Shown here: piece after piece, positions 1 to 7,060 of the stretch | Position numbering within the stretch: position 1 is the stretch's first letter | How the letters are laid out: every line of letters begins with the position of its first letter | Assembly (NCBI GenBank): GCA_021106755.1 | Contig: JAIOTM010000009.1 | Coordinates: forward strand, 1-7,141 | DNA from: Candidatus Cloacimonadota bacterium | GTDB taxonomy: Bacteria > Cloacimonadota > Cloacimonadia > Cloacimonadales > JAIOQZ01 | DNA length: 7,141 nt | Reading direction: 5' to 3' | Translations under genes and position numbers: made by a program | The notes under the pieces: model-generated | What the model saw: the letters and a program-made list of their open reading frames with translations, nothing else | Database searches by the model: none | What the model was told of the DNA's origin: nothing

Positions 1-2481
1 AGTTTCTTCTGTGGATTTACTGATACCTTCCATAGCAGTACTCATTCTGCCCGTAGCTTCGTTACCCATATTAACATTAGCGAGCGATTCTTTTGAAAGA
101 GTACTGCCTTGTCTGGCGTTTTCAGCGTTACTTCGGGTTAGGGAGTTCATCTCCTCAAGGCTGGCGGCAACCTCTTCGAGAGAGGCGGCTTGCTCGGAGG
201 TTCCTTCCGCGAGGGCTTGTGAGCCAGATGCAATTTCGCCAGACGCACCAGAAATCTGATCGACAGCGGAGTTTACCTGCGTAAGTGCATCGTCCAGATT
301 GTCAGCGGCATTGTTAATGTTCCGCTTAAACTCGTCGAGGTCTCCTTTATAGTCTCCGGTAACACGGTTTGTCATATTTTTTTCTGCCATGGCTTTTATT
401 ACTTCCATTGATTCGGTGATAGGCCCAATTATTGCATCAAGCATATCATTTATTCCTTTTATTATGCGGCTCCAGCTATTTTCGAATTTATCAACATCAC
501 CCCGTGCTTCTAATTGCCCGTTGGTAGCAGTTTCCGTAAGCGTTCCAGTCTCTGCGATAAGTCCATTAATAGTGCTTATGCAGGAATTTACGCTTTCTTT
601 AATCTGATTAAAATCGCCTTTATATTCTTCGGTAATCAATGGTGGAATCTTGCCTGACGCAATAAGGGAAATATTCTCAATTGCTTTCTTAATTGGAGCA
701 ATAAAGGCATCGTTGAGTTCATTCACCTGTACAAGAATATTCTTGTAAGCTCCCTGATGCTTACTTGTATCTGCTCTTGTCTGTAGTTCACCGTTAAGGG
801 TTGCATTAGTAAGATTACCAATTTCATCTGTTAATCCGGTCATGGCAATACGTACTTGCTCTAATTCGGAATTCATCTCGGTGAAATTCCTTTTTATATC
901 CTCAACTTCTTTATCACCAGATGCTACTGCACTATCAATCTTTAAGTCACCTTTTGATATTCGGCTGAGATTGTCTGAAAGTCGATTTACTTCCGTGTTT
1001 TGATAAGTAGCCCGTTTTTTGTCAAGCAACTGTCTTTTTTCCTGTTCTTCACTATTTGTTTTCAGGGTATCTCGCATATCAATCATTGCCTTAGCAAGTA
1101 AGTCTTCCTCCGACTGAACTTTAATGGCAACTCCATAATCTCCCTGCGCGATTGATTTCGCGGCATAGGCTATGTTCTTCTGGACTTCCGTTATATTACG
1201 AAAAGAATCGGCTAACTGACCAATCTCATTGTCACTGGAATACTCAATTTCCTGATTCACATTTCCCAAAGCAACAGATTCAGCAGCAAGACTTATATCT
1301 CGTAATGGCGTGGTCATACCCTTTGAAATTCTGACAGCAATCTGGGTTGCTATTATAAGCACTAATATGGCTATTCCGGTAATCCATAGAAGCAACCCAT
1401 TAATTCGTGAGGAAATGCTATCTGCTTCTTTCTGAACTATCGCGTCAATTCTATCGATATATTGTCCGGTCTCAACCACCCATCCTAAAGGCTCAAACAC
1501 CTTTATATAGCTGATTTTTGGTAGTTTTTTACTCGAACCATCCGGCATAATTTTGCTCTCAGAGTAATCCAGATAGCCTTCTCTCTTTGAATTAGCTATC
1601 TCCGCGATTGCTTTGTACAAATGGCTGTTTTTTCCATTTATATTTTCGTTGTACTTGGTGTCTTTCATAACAGCACCTTCTAAATCTGGCTGTATGGGAT
1701 GCATAAGCATTGTGGGATAAGGAGTACCTAAATCCGTGATGAAGAAATAACCTTCACCGTTATCATAGCGAATGGATTTGACAGCCTCCAATAATTCCTT
1801 CTTCATATCTTCATTGGCTTCATCTACATATATTCCCGTACCAAGAACCCAGTTAAATTTTGAGAATTTGCGAACGTATGAAACTTTTGGTTGGTCTTCT
1901 GTTAAACCTCCCGCGGTAGGTTTAGCCCACATATAATCTACAAAACCTTCTCCTCTGTCAGATGCCACATCGACAGTAGCTTTGAACAGATTTTCATTTT
2001 TTCCGAGTGCGCAGAAATATTTTTGATTATCAAGAATTTTTCCGTCTAAAGCGGGGGCGGTTGGATGCATTATCATTTTTGGATATGGTGTACCCATATC
2101 ATTTATCCAGATATAACCGGTTCCTTTATCATATCTGATATTTTTAACAATTCGCTTTGCCTGATTTTTCGATAAACCAGCACCTTGATTTTTCAGTTGG
2201 TTCTCAGTAACATCAATAATGTTTTTCAGTCTTGTTCCATACTTAGTACTAATATACTCGGTGGAAGATTTTTCGTCATATTGAGATTGCAACATTGTAT
2301 GAACAATATCTGCCTGATTCTTCAGATATTTTCTTACTTTATCAATTTCCTCAACTCTGGTTTTATCTACGTCCGTAGCCCATTTCACCTTAGTAATTAC
2401 AACTGTGCTAAGCAGGATAATTACAGCAGTAGCTGCAATCATAATTGAGAAAATCAGGGGTAGTTTTTTTTCTATGTTCAT
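1..2481 (-). CDS. Methyl-accepting chemotaxis protein, double Cache plus poly-HAMP, C-terminus beyond window
   Basis: This is a transmembrane chemoreceptor that senses a small ligand outside the cytoplasm and signals to the CheA/CheW array. I translated 827 codons from the ATG at 2481 with no stop before the window edge. Residues 8-30 form a signal-anchor helix after a short basic start (MNIEKKL). Two related Cache domains follow, at about 48-220 and 225-345, with the shared motifs GTPYP, MHP and W-x3-TG-x-Y-x-D. A second membrane helix spans about 363-383. A HAMP domain (P391, DNEIG at 417-421) is followed by several degenerate HAMP-like units up to about residue 733. The MCP signalling domain begins near 735 with the methylation-helix sequence AASLEEVAAS (765-774). 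The conserved hairpin tip that contacts CheA/CheW lies outside the window, so intactness cannot be judged. AAAAGGAG sits six bases before the ATG. The ligand is unknown; Cache domains of this type often bind organic acids, but that is inference. Confidence 0.95.
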   Translation of the reverse strand, partial: MNIEKKLPLIFSIMIAATAVIILLSTVVITKVKWATDVDKTRVEEIDKVRKYLKNQADIVHTMLQSQYDEKSSTEYISTKYGTRLKNIIDVTENQLKNQGAGLSKNQAKRIVKNIRYDKGTGYIWINDMGTPYPKMIMHPTAPALDGKILDNQKYFCALGKNENLFKATVDVASDRGEGFVDYMWAKPTAGGLTEDQPKVSYVRKFSKFNWVLGTGIYVDEANEDMKKELLEAVKSIRYDNGEGYFFITDLGTPYPTMLMHPIQPDLEGAVMKDTKYNENINGKNSHLYKAIAEIANSKREGYLDYSESKIMPDGSSKKLPKISYIKVFEPLGWVVETGQYIDRIDAIVQKEADSISSRINGLLLWITGIAILVLIIATQIAVRISKGMTTPLRDISLAAESVALGNVNQEIEYSSDNEIGQLADSFRNITEVQKNIAYAAKSIAQGDYGVAIKVQSEEDLLAKAMIDMRDTLKTNSEEQEKRQLLDKKRATYQNTEVNRLSDNLSRISKGDLKIDSAVASGDKEVEDIKRNFTEMNSELEQVRIAMTGLTDEIGNLTNATLNGELQTRADTSKHQGAYKNILVQVNELNDAFIAPIKKAIENISLIASGKIPPLITEEYKGDFNQIKESVNSCISTINGLIAETGTLTETATNGQLEARGDVDKFENSWSRIIKGINDMLDAIIGPITESMEVIKAMAEKNMTNRVTGDYKGDLDEFKRNINNAADNLDDALTQVNSAVDQISGASGEIASGSQALAEGTSEQAASLEEVAASLEEMNSLTRSNAENARQGSTLSKESLANVNMGNEATGRMSTAMEGISKSTEET
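283..828 (-). repeat. Tandem 91-residue HAMP-array repeat in the chemoreceptor
   Basis: Residues 552-642 and 643-733 align at a constant offset of 91. Matched landmarks are LTNATLNGEL against LTETATNGQL, APIKKAIENI against GPITESMEVI, and EYKGDFNQIK against DYKGDLDEFK. Each unit looks like a pair of HAMP-type helical modules. Together with the canonical HAMP at about 384-436 and two weaker units near 436-475 and 498-540, they build a long poly-HAMP rod between the membrane and the signalling domain. The number of HAMP units is my estimate from pattern, not from a profile search. Confidence 0.7.
1453..2139 (-). repeat. Internal duplication of the Cache sensor domain (coding repeat)
   Basis: Residues 115-220 and 237-343 of the chemoreceptor are diverged copies of one unit, offset by 122-123 residues. 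Copy 1 has IRYDKGTGY, then DMGTPYPKMIMHP, then W211-VLGTGIYVD. Copy 2 has IRYDNGEGY, then DLGTPYPTMLMHP, then W334-VVETGQYID. This matches the tandem arrangement known from dCache_2/sCache_2-type receptors. The copies have diverged at the DNA level, so the duplication is old and not a recent slippage event. Confidence 0.85.
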
Positions 2482-2487
2482 TTTTCT

Positions 2488-2495
2488 CTCCTTTT
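2488..2495 (-). promoter_or_regulatory. Ribosome binding site of the chemoreceptor gene
   Basis: The minus strand reads AAAAGGAG and then six bases before the ATG at 2481. This is the strongest Shine-Dalgarno match in the window. It fixes the start just ahead of the basic, hydrophobic signal-anchor segment. Confidence 0.85.
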
Positions 2496-2514
2496 GAACT
2501 GTAGATTTTGAAAC

Positions 2515-2543
2515 AATATACCCCGTATTGTGCTTATTGCCAA
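2515..2543 (-). promoter_or_regulatory. Sigma70-type promoter for the chemoreceptor gene
   Basis: The minus strand has TTGGCA (2538-2543), a 17-base spacer and TATATT (2515-2520). Each hexamer matches the sigma70 consensus at five of six positions and the spacing is ideal. Transcription would start near 2508, giving a leader of about 27 nt that holds the strong ribosome binding site. This suggests the receptor is transcribed independently of kdsB. A flagellar sigma28 site overlapping the same bases is a weaker alternative. Confidence 0.6.
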
Positions 2544-2621
2544 ATTAATTTTTAACTTAGATTTTGCCGTATAGTTTAGAAAAGAGTGGAATGTACTCGT
2601 AGGTTAAGGGATTGAAGAATC

Positions 2622-3371
2622 CTAATGAAGTAAAGATTGTTGTATCAGCTTCTCCGCCTTTAACAAATCTTCACGGGTGTCTATACCAATGCCGGAGTAA
2701 TCAGTTAAAATCATTCGAATGGGAATGCCGTTTTCCAGAAGCCGCAACTGCTCCAATTTTTCGAGTTTTTCTATTTTGCCCGGAGCTAACTGGACAAAGT
2801 TATATAATGCTTCCCTACGATAGGCGTAAACGCCGATGTGTCGGTAATAGGTGGCTACATTCGAGCCATCTTGATTAAAAGGAATCACCGAACGGGAGAA
2901 ATAGAGGGCGTTGTTATTGCAATCGCAGACTACTTTTACGCAGTTTGGGTTCGTTATCTCAGAAACCTCCGAAAAGTGGTTCATCAGCGAAGCGACGTTC
3001 ACGGTTTTGTCTGAGAAAGCCTTCAATAACTCAGACAAAGGCAGGCTGGTTATGAAAGGTTCATCGCCTTGTATATTGACAATTATTTCGCCGGAAATGT
3101 TTGAGCAGGCTTCGGCTACACGGTCTGTACCGGATTGATGTGTCGAAGCTGTCATTACGGCATTTCCACCAAACTTTGTAACAGCGGCGACAATGCGGTT
3201 ATCATCTGTAGCTACTATCACTTCCGTGAATAACCCACTGCTACTGGCGGCTTCGTAAACGTGTTGAATAACAGGTTTTCCCGCGAGAAGTGCCAGCGGT
3301 TTGCCGGGGAAGCGTGTAGATTTGTAGCGGGCGGGTATAACGGCAATTGCTGATAGATTATTGTTGTTCAT
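2622..3371 (-). CDS. kdsB: 3-deoxy-manno-octulosonate cytidylyltransferase (CMP-Kdo synthetase)
   Basis: This cytoplasmic enzyme activates Kdo with CTP, giving CMP-Kdo and pyrophosphate, for the inner core of lipopolysaccharide. The 249-residue length is normal for the family. Visible motifs, in order, are the nucleotide-binding loop IPARYKSTRFPGKPL (12-26), VATDD (53-57), HQSGTDRVAEA (78-88), the metal-site motif QGDEP (101-105, D103), YFSRSVIPF (157-165), HIGVYAYR (178-185), EKLEQLRLLENG (204-215) and GIDTREDL (229-236, D231 as probable second metal ligand). The ATG at 3371 lies 14 nt inside the end of mnmG. Its ribosome site AAAGGA (3381-3386) is also inside mnmG, so translation is probably coupled. 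The gene ends with TAG. No key residue appears to be missing. Confidence 0.95.
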   Translation of the reverse strand: MNNNNLSAIAVIPARYKSTRFPGKPLALLAGKPVIQHVYEAASSSGLFTEVIVATDDNRIVAAVTKFGGNAVMTASTHQSGTDRVAEACSNISGEIIVNIQGDEPFITSLPLSELLKAFSDKTVNVASLMNHFSEVSEITNPNCVKVVCDCNNNALYFSRSVIPFNQDGSNVATYYRHIGVYAYRREALYNFVQLAPGKIEKLEKLEQLRLLENGIPIRMILTDYSGIGIDTREDLLKAEKLIQQSLLH

Positions 3372-5223
3372 CTGGTTTAGTCCTTTCTTTCTTCCACTTA
3401 TATTTTTTTAAGAAGACCATCAACGCGGTAACGTCAGTTCGGTTAACTCCGGCAATTCGGGAAGCTTGCCCTAAGGAATGGGGTTGTAATTTAGTTAATT
3501 TTTCCCGTGCTTCCCAGGCGATGGTTTCAATGCTCATGTAGTCGATGTTTTCGGGAATAGTTTTATGCTCTAAGTAATCAAATTTCTCAATATCTTCGAG
3601 TTGCCTTTTCAGGTAGCCCTCGTACTTTATTTCGACATTAATCCGGTTGCGGATATCTTTGCAAACATCCGCGGGGATAGTATAGCCGTATTGAGGAAGG
3701 TCTTCATAGCGGAGTTGCGGTCGTTTCAGCAGTTGATACAACCGGGTAGGTTCTGGTATATCAGGTGTGGAAACGCTGTTGGTTTTGCGAAGTTTCGCTA
3801 ACTCCCGTTGCTTTATCTCTTGAGTGAGTTGATAAAGTTTCCACCGTTTTTCAGAAACTAATCCCAGAGAGTGACCCAGTGGCATAAGGCGTTCGTCCGC
3901 GTTGTCCTGACGCAGAAACAGTCGATATTCGGCACGTGAGGTGAACATCCGGTACGGCTCACTCGTACCTCGTGTAATCAGGTCGTCAATTAATACTCCG
4001 ATATAAGAGTGTGACCGCTCTAACAGCACTGGTTCTTTTTTATCAAGAGAGAGTACAGCGTTTATTCCGGCAACTAACCCTTGTGCCGCAGCTTCTTCGT
4101 AGCCGGAAGTTCCGTTTATCTGCCCCGCGAGATAGAGTCCGGCAATATTTTTGCATTCTAATCCGGCTCGAATCTGATGCGGTAGCACATAATCATATTC
4201 TATTGCGTATGCGTATCGGATAATCGCGGCGTTTTCGAGTCCTGGAATCGAAGCAATAAATTGCTTCTGTACTTGCGGGGGCAAGCTGGTGGATATGCCG
4301 TTTACATAGGCTTCAAAGGTATGCAGACCTTCCGGCTCAATAAATACCTGATGCCTGTCCTTACCCGCGAATTTGACAATTTTATCTTCAATCGAAGGGC
4401 AGTAGCGGGGACCTGTCCCTACTATCTGACCACTATAAAGTGCCGATTTCTTTATATTGTTGCCAATTATCCGGTGAGTCTCCGGGGTGGTGTAAGTTAG
4501 CCAGCAATCGGCAATGTTACGAATCGGAATATCTCGGTAGAAAGAGAAACCTTGGGCATCTTCGTCGCCGGGTTGACGCTCCATAACGCTGGTGTCAACT
4601 GTTCGGATGTCCACCCGTGGTGGTGTGCCGGTCTTAAATCTCGCCAGTTCCAAGCCAATATGCCGTAGCGAATCGGATATCGCGTTCGCCGCTGGTTCCC
4701 CGGAACGTCCACCGCTGTAAACCGTTTTGCCGATATGTATTGTCCCTTTCATGAATGTTCCGGCGGCGAGTATTACCCGCGGGGCAAGGTAAATCTGCCC
4801 GATTTGGGATTCAACCCCTGTCACTTTACCATTCTCTACGAGGATTTTATCGATAGTTGCTTCTTTTATCTCAAGCAGTGATTGAGCTTCGCAACTTTTC
4901 AGCATTTCAACACTGTATTGTAACCTGTCGTTCTGGGCACGAGGTGCCCACACTGCGGGACCTTTTTTACGGTTGAGCATTCGGAACTGAATGCCCGTTA
5001 AATCGGTTATCCTTCCCTGCTCGCCGCCTAGGGCATCAATCTCTCTCGTAAGGTGTCCTTTAGCCGGTCCACCAATAGAGGGATTACACGACATCCTGCC
5101 AATGCTCTCGTATTTTACTACAAACATCAGGGTGTCCGCGCCCATTCTTGCCGCGGCAAGTGCGGCTTCTACACCAGCGTGTCCTGCACCAATAACTATT
5201 ACGTCATAATGGTCTTTTTCCAT
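3358..5223 (-). CDS. mnmG: tRNA uridine-5-carboxymethylaminomethyl modification enzyme, FAD subunit
   Basis: MnmG (GidA) works with the GTPase MnmE to place the (carboxymethyl)aminomethyl group on C5 of wobble uridine 34 in certain tRNAs, using FAD, NADH and a folate one-carbon donor. The 621-residue protein is full length. It begins with the dinucleotide-binding loop VIVIGAGHAG (8-17). It keeps the two active-site cysteine motifs, MSCNPSIGG (44-52, C46) and RYCPSIEDK (273-281, C275), as well as the glycine-rich segment AGQINGTSGYEEAAAQG (366-382). The MnmE- and tRNA-binding C-terminal part contains GYLKRQ (536-541) and PHSLGQASRIAGV (581-593). The start at 5223 has only a weak ribosome site (GGAT, five bases upstream). 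An ATG eleven bases further upstream is out of frame. The gene precedes and overlaps kdsB. mnmE is not in the window. Confidence 0.97.
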   Translation of the reverse strand: MEKDHYDVIVIGAGHAGVEAALAAARMGADTLMFVVKYESIGRMSCNPSIGGPAKGHLTREIDALGGEQGRITDLTGIQFRMLNRKKGPAVWAPRAQNDRLQYSVEMLKSCEAQSLLEIKEATIDKILVENGKVTGVESQIGQIYLAPRVILAAGTFMKGTIHIGKTVYSGGRSGEPAANAISDSLRHIGLELARFKTGTPPRVDIRTVDTSVMERQPGDEDAQGFSFYRDIPIRNIADCWLTYTTPETHRIIGNNIKKSALYSGQIVGTGPRYCPSIEDKIVKFAGKDRHQVFIEPEGLHTFEAYVNGISTSLPPQVQKQFIASIPGLENAAIIRYAYAIEYDYVLPHQIRAGLECKNIAGLYLAGQINGTSGYEEAAAQGLVAGINAVLSLDKKEPVLLERSHSYIGVLIDDLITRGTSEPYRMFTSRAEYRLFLRQDNADERLMPLGHSLGLVSEKRWKLYQLTQEIKQRELAKLRKTNSVSTPDIPEPTRLYQLLKRPQLRYEDLPQYGYTIPADVCKDIRNRINVEIKYEGYLKRQLEDIEKFDYLEHKTIPENIDYMSIETIAWEAREKLTKLQPHSLGQASRIAGVNRTDVTALMVFLKKYKWKKERTKPDEQQ

Positions 5224-5255
5224 TTTCTATCCATAGAGTAAATTACTTAGATGTG

Positions 5256-5283
5256 AAATTACTGTAGGGCTATTCTCTGTCAA
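5256..5283 (-). promoter_or_regulatory. Possible promoter for mnmG-kdsB
   Basis: The 83-nt gap ahead of mnmG contains a perfect TTGACA on the minus strand (5278-5283) directly after a run of eight T. TAATTT follows at 16-base spacing (5256-5261) but matches the -10 consensus at only three of six positions. This may give mnmG-kdsB its own transcription. The weak -10 makes it tentative. Confidence 0.35.
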
Positions 5284-5306
5284 AAAAAAGTTAGTTGTTG
5301 AAATGG

Positions 5307-6380
5307 TTAATCTTCTATAGGTTGTTCATCTTCGGTGTAGATTCGGGTGAGTTCCTCGTAAGATATTATCAGAACGGTTTTAAAGATAATGTACATTGGA
5401 ATACAGAAAACCATGCCGAATATACCCAGCAATTTAGCGAAAATAAGGATGATAATTACCGATACCAAAGGATTCATCTTTACTTTGCCGGATATCATGA
5501 AGGGGATGAAGTAGAAGTTATCCACCAACTGTGCAATTACAATGGTAATGATTGCATACAAGGCTGTTGCCGGACTATCTAAGTAGCCGAAAATCACTGC
5601 TGGTATTGCTCCGATAATTGGACCAAGATAGGGGACAATATTCAATAATCCGGCAAAGAGGCCTAAGACTATCGCACCTTTTACACCTGCGATATACAAG
5701 CCCAAAGTGGTGATTGTAGCAACACCCAGACTTTCGCTTACTTTGGCTGAGAAGAAATCGTATAACTGATTTCCTATTTCGCCGGAACCACGAATGAATC
5801 CTTCCCTGAATTTCTCTGGAACCGATGCTTTAATGGACTTCCATATTTTCTTTCGGTTTCGGTAAAAAACCTGAAACATAAGCGGAATTATGAGAACTCC
5901 GTTAATAATGATAAAGCTTAGTTTGGAGAAAATCGTCTGCGTAAGTGAATAAATATATGTTATCAGATTCTGAATATCATCTTCGCTGACAAGCTTACGA
6001 CCCATCAACGTTGGAACCTTATCTTTTAAGCTATCTAACAGGTCCTGCTGGATTTCGGTGTTGCTTAAAGAGCTATCTATCAGGTTCTTCAGACTTTGAA
6101 TCTGATCGCCCATATAGAAATAGAGAAACACAAGGATTAGAATGACTTGTCCATAGCCATACAGTGCTCGTTTCCAGGCGGGATACCTGCGTAAGGTCTC
6201 GTTTTTGCGGAACTCGGCAGCTACTTTGTTGGTTATAATAATCATCGTAAAGCCGATGATAAAAGTAATGAAAATATCCTGAAAATAGAAGAGGGCGGCA
6301 AATATCGCCGCGATGATAACGGCAATAGCGAAGAGAATCTTCCAGACCTTGATGTTAGTGGATAGTTCTTTTATTTCCAT
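5307..6380 (-). CDS. AI-2E/PerM-family transporter-like membrane protein
   Basis: This is an inner-membrane protein of the AI-2E transporter-like family, whose members include putative permeases, autoinducer-2 exporters and sodium/proton antiporters. The substrate cannot be assigned from sequence. The 357 residues show hydrophobic helices at about 13-31, 33-50, 77-90, 154-172, 217-245, 247-267, 270-287 and 303-340. The soluble segment at about 91-150 between helices is typical of the family. The diagnostic block LLNIVPYLGPIIGAIPA (245-261) is followed by AQLVDNFYFIPFMISGKVKMNPL (starting about 283) and KLLGIFGMVFCIP (316-328). The acidic tail ends at 357. The ATG at 6380 lies 26 nt inside the upstream gene, with AGGA ten bases before it (6391-6394), so the two are probably co-translated. 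A run of eight T follows the stop, without a convincing hairpin. Confidence 0.9.
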   Translation of the reverse strand: MEIKELSTNIKVWKILFAIAVIIAAIFAALFYFQDIFITFIIGFTMIIITNKVAAEFRKNETLRRYPAWKRALYGYGQVILILVFLYFYMGDQIQSLKNLIDSSLSNTEIQQDLLDSLKDKVPTLMGRKLVSEDDIQNLITYIYSLTQTIFSKLSFIIINGVLIIPLMFQVFYRNRKKIWKSIKASVPEKFREGFIRGSGEIGNQLYDFFSAKVSESLGVATITTLGLYIAGVKGAIVLGLFAGLLNIVPYLGPIIGAIPAVIFGYLDSPATALYAIITIVIAQLVDNFYFIPFMISGKVKMNPLVSVIIILIFAKLLGIFGMVFCIPMYIIFKTVLIISYEELTRIYTEDEQPIED

Positions 6381-6882
6381 TAGTGGAAAATCCTATTCGG
6401 AATACGAAAATTATCAGCATTACATTTACAACCGCGAATATAATCTGAAATGCAATACTTTTCCAGAGATTCGGGTTGCTTAAAAGCGAAAGCTCAATTC
6501 TGTCGAATATCAGGTAGCTTCCCAAACGCAATATATGCGCGACTACAAAACAGATTGCCGCTGTCGCCGCGAAGAAATGCTTTCGCAACATTCCGGCGAG
6601 TAATCCGGCAACGGTATTGGGCAAAAGTAACAAAAATTCCAGATTAGAGTCCACCGGAGTAAGCGTGTTGAGCATTGTGCCGAAAAAACCTACAAGAATC
6701 CCCATCTTCCAGCCGCCGAGTAAACCCGCTACCACTGGAATAAAAACATTTACCGCAATCATTTCACCGGGAATAAATGGATTAGGACGGGCAGAGCGGG
6801 CATTGCCGAGAAGGATATACAAAGCGATAAAGCCTATCGTAAAAATCCATCCACGTCTGGTTCTCAGGCTGATGCTATACAT
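6355..6882 (-). CDS. Six-helix membrane protein, resembling an ECF-transporter S component
   Basis: I do not recognise the exact family of this 175-residue protein. About six membrane helices are visible, near residues 12-26, 40-56, 59-74, 82-98, 103-123 and 143-163, with a basic start (SLRTRRGW) and a basic tail. The segment PGEMIAVNVFIPVVAGLLGG, followed by KMGILVGFFGTMLN, resembles the second and third helices of substrate-binding S components of energy-coupling-factor transporters. Size and helix count also fit. No EcfA or EcfT partner is in the window, so it would have to share a module encoded elsewhere. The start at 6882 has AAGG eight bases upstream (6891-6894). The gene ends inside the AI-2E-family gene, which suggests co-expression. 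An unrelated small membrane protein remains possible. Confidence 0.7.
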   Translation of the reverse strand: MYSISLRTRRGWIFTIGFIALYILLGNARSARPNPFIPGEMIAVNVFIPVVAGLLGGWKMGILVGFFGTMLNTLTPVDSNLEFLLLLPNTVAGLLAGMLRKHFFAATAAICFVVAHILRLGSYLIFDRIELSLLSNPNLWKSIAFQIIFAVVNVMLIIFVFRIGFSTNGNKRTIH

Positions 6883-6930
6883 TGTTGAAACCTTGTTTGA
6901 CTCTCATGCAAATAATTGTGATTATTCAGG

Positions 6931-6959
6931 ATTTGACGTCAAACTATTTGTGCTGACAA
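6931..6959 (-). promoter_or_regulatory. Possible promoter of the membrane-protein gene pair
   Basis: The minus strand has TTGTCA (6954-6959, five of six to consensus), a 17-base spacer and TCAAAT (6931-6936, four of six). Transcription would start near 6924, about 40 nt before the ATG at 6882. Two inverted repeats overlap the two hexamers, as operators would. The assignment is tentative. Confidence 0.4.
6932..6943. promoter_or_regulatory. Perfect 12-bp palindrome, candidate operator
   Basis: TTTGACGTCAAA is a perfect palindrome overlapping the proposed -10 of the membrane-protein gene pair. Its size and position suit a dimeric transcription factor. I cannot name the regulator. Confidence 0.4.
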
Positions 6960-6966
6960 TGCACAA
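6948..6966. repeat. Inverted repeat TTGTGC-N7-GCACAA
   Basis: A perfect 6-bp inverted repeat with a seven-base centre overlaps the proposed -35. It could be an operator half-site pair. If transcribed from upstream it would form a small hairpin that competes with the repeat at 6961-6988. Confidence 0.45.
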
Positions 6967-6988
6967 TAAATTAGAACCTAATCTGTGC
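6961..6988. repeat. Nested inverted repeat between intron end and membrane-protein gene
   Basis: GCACA (6961-6965) pairs with TGTGC (6984-6988). Inside it ATTAG pairs with CTAAT around a three-base loop. The GCACA arm is shared with the neighbouring inverted repeat, so only one of the two structures can form at a time. Confidence 0.4.
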
Positions 6989-7019
6989 GATACCATATTT
7001 TACAAGATTTCCTTAAATC

Positions 7020-7058
7020 GAGTAGGAGGAATACCATTAATTGGTATTCCGTCCTCTC
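7020..7058 (-). ncRNA. Group II intron domain VI with branch-point adenosine
   Basis: GAG (7058-7056) pairs with CTC (7022-7020), AGGA with TCCT, and GGAATACCA (7050-7042) with TGGTATTCC (7036-7028) around a five-base loop. A single C (7051) bulges on the 5' side. A single A (7023) bulges on the 3' side, seven bases from the predicted intron end at 7017, where the branch-point adenosine is expected. Confidence 0.8.
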
Positions 7059-7060
7059 AC

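Noticed and set aside
2524..2545. Sigma54 promoter (TGGCA...GC) upstream of the chemoreceptor
   Set aside because: The TGGCA is present, but no GC element stands at the required ten-base spacing from the GG.
2592..2610. Possible terminator after kdsB: GAGT and ACTC around a seven-base loop, then TTTTC
   Set aside because: A four-pair stem with a short interrupted T run is too weak to call an intrinsic terminator.
4497..4712. Minus-strand open frame of 71 codons inside mnmG
   Set aside because: Same strand but a different frame from mnmG, which is unbroken and highly conserved through this stretch.
5281..5306. Run of eight T on the minus strand after the AI-2E-family gene as a terminator
   Set aside because: No stable GC-rich hairpin precedes the T run, and it sits directly before a TTGACA hexamer, so it may equally be promoter-associated.
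5295..5582. Plus-strand open frame of 95 codons
   Set aside because: It is antisense to the C-terminal part of the AI-2E-family gene, whose conserved motifs establish the real frame.
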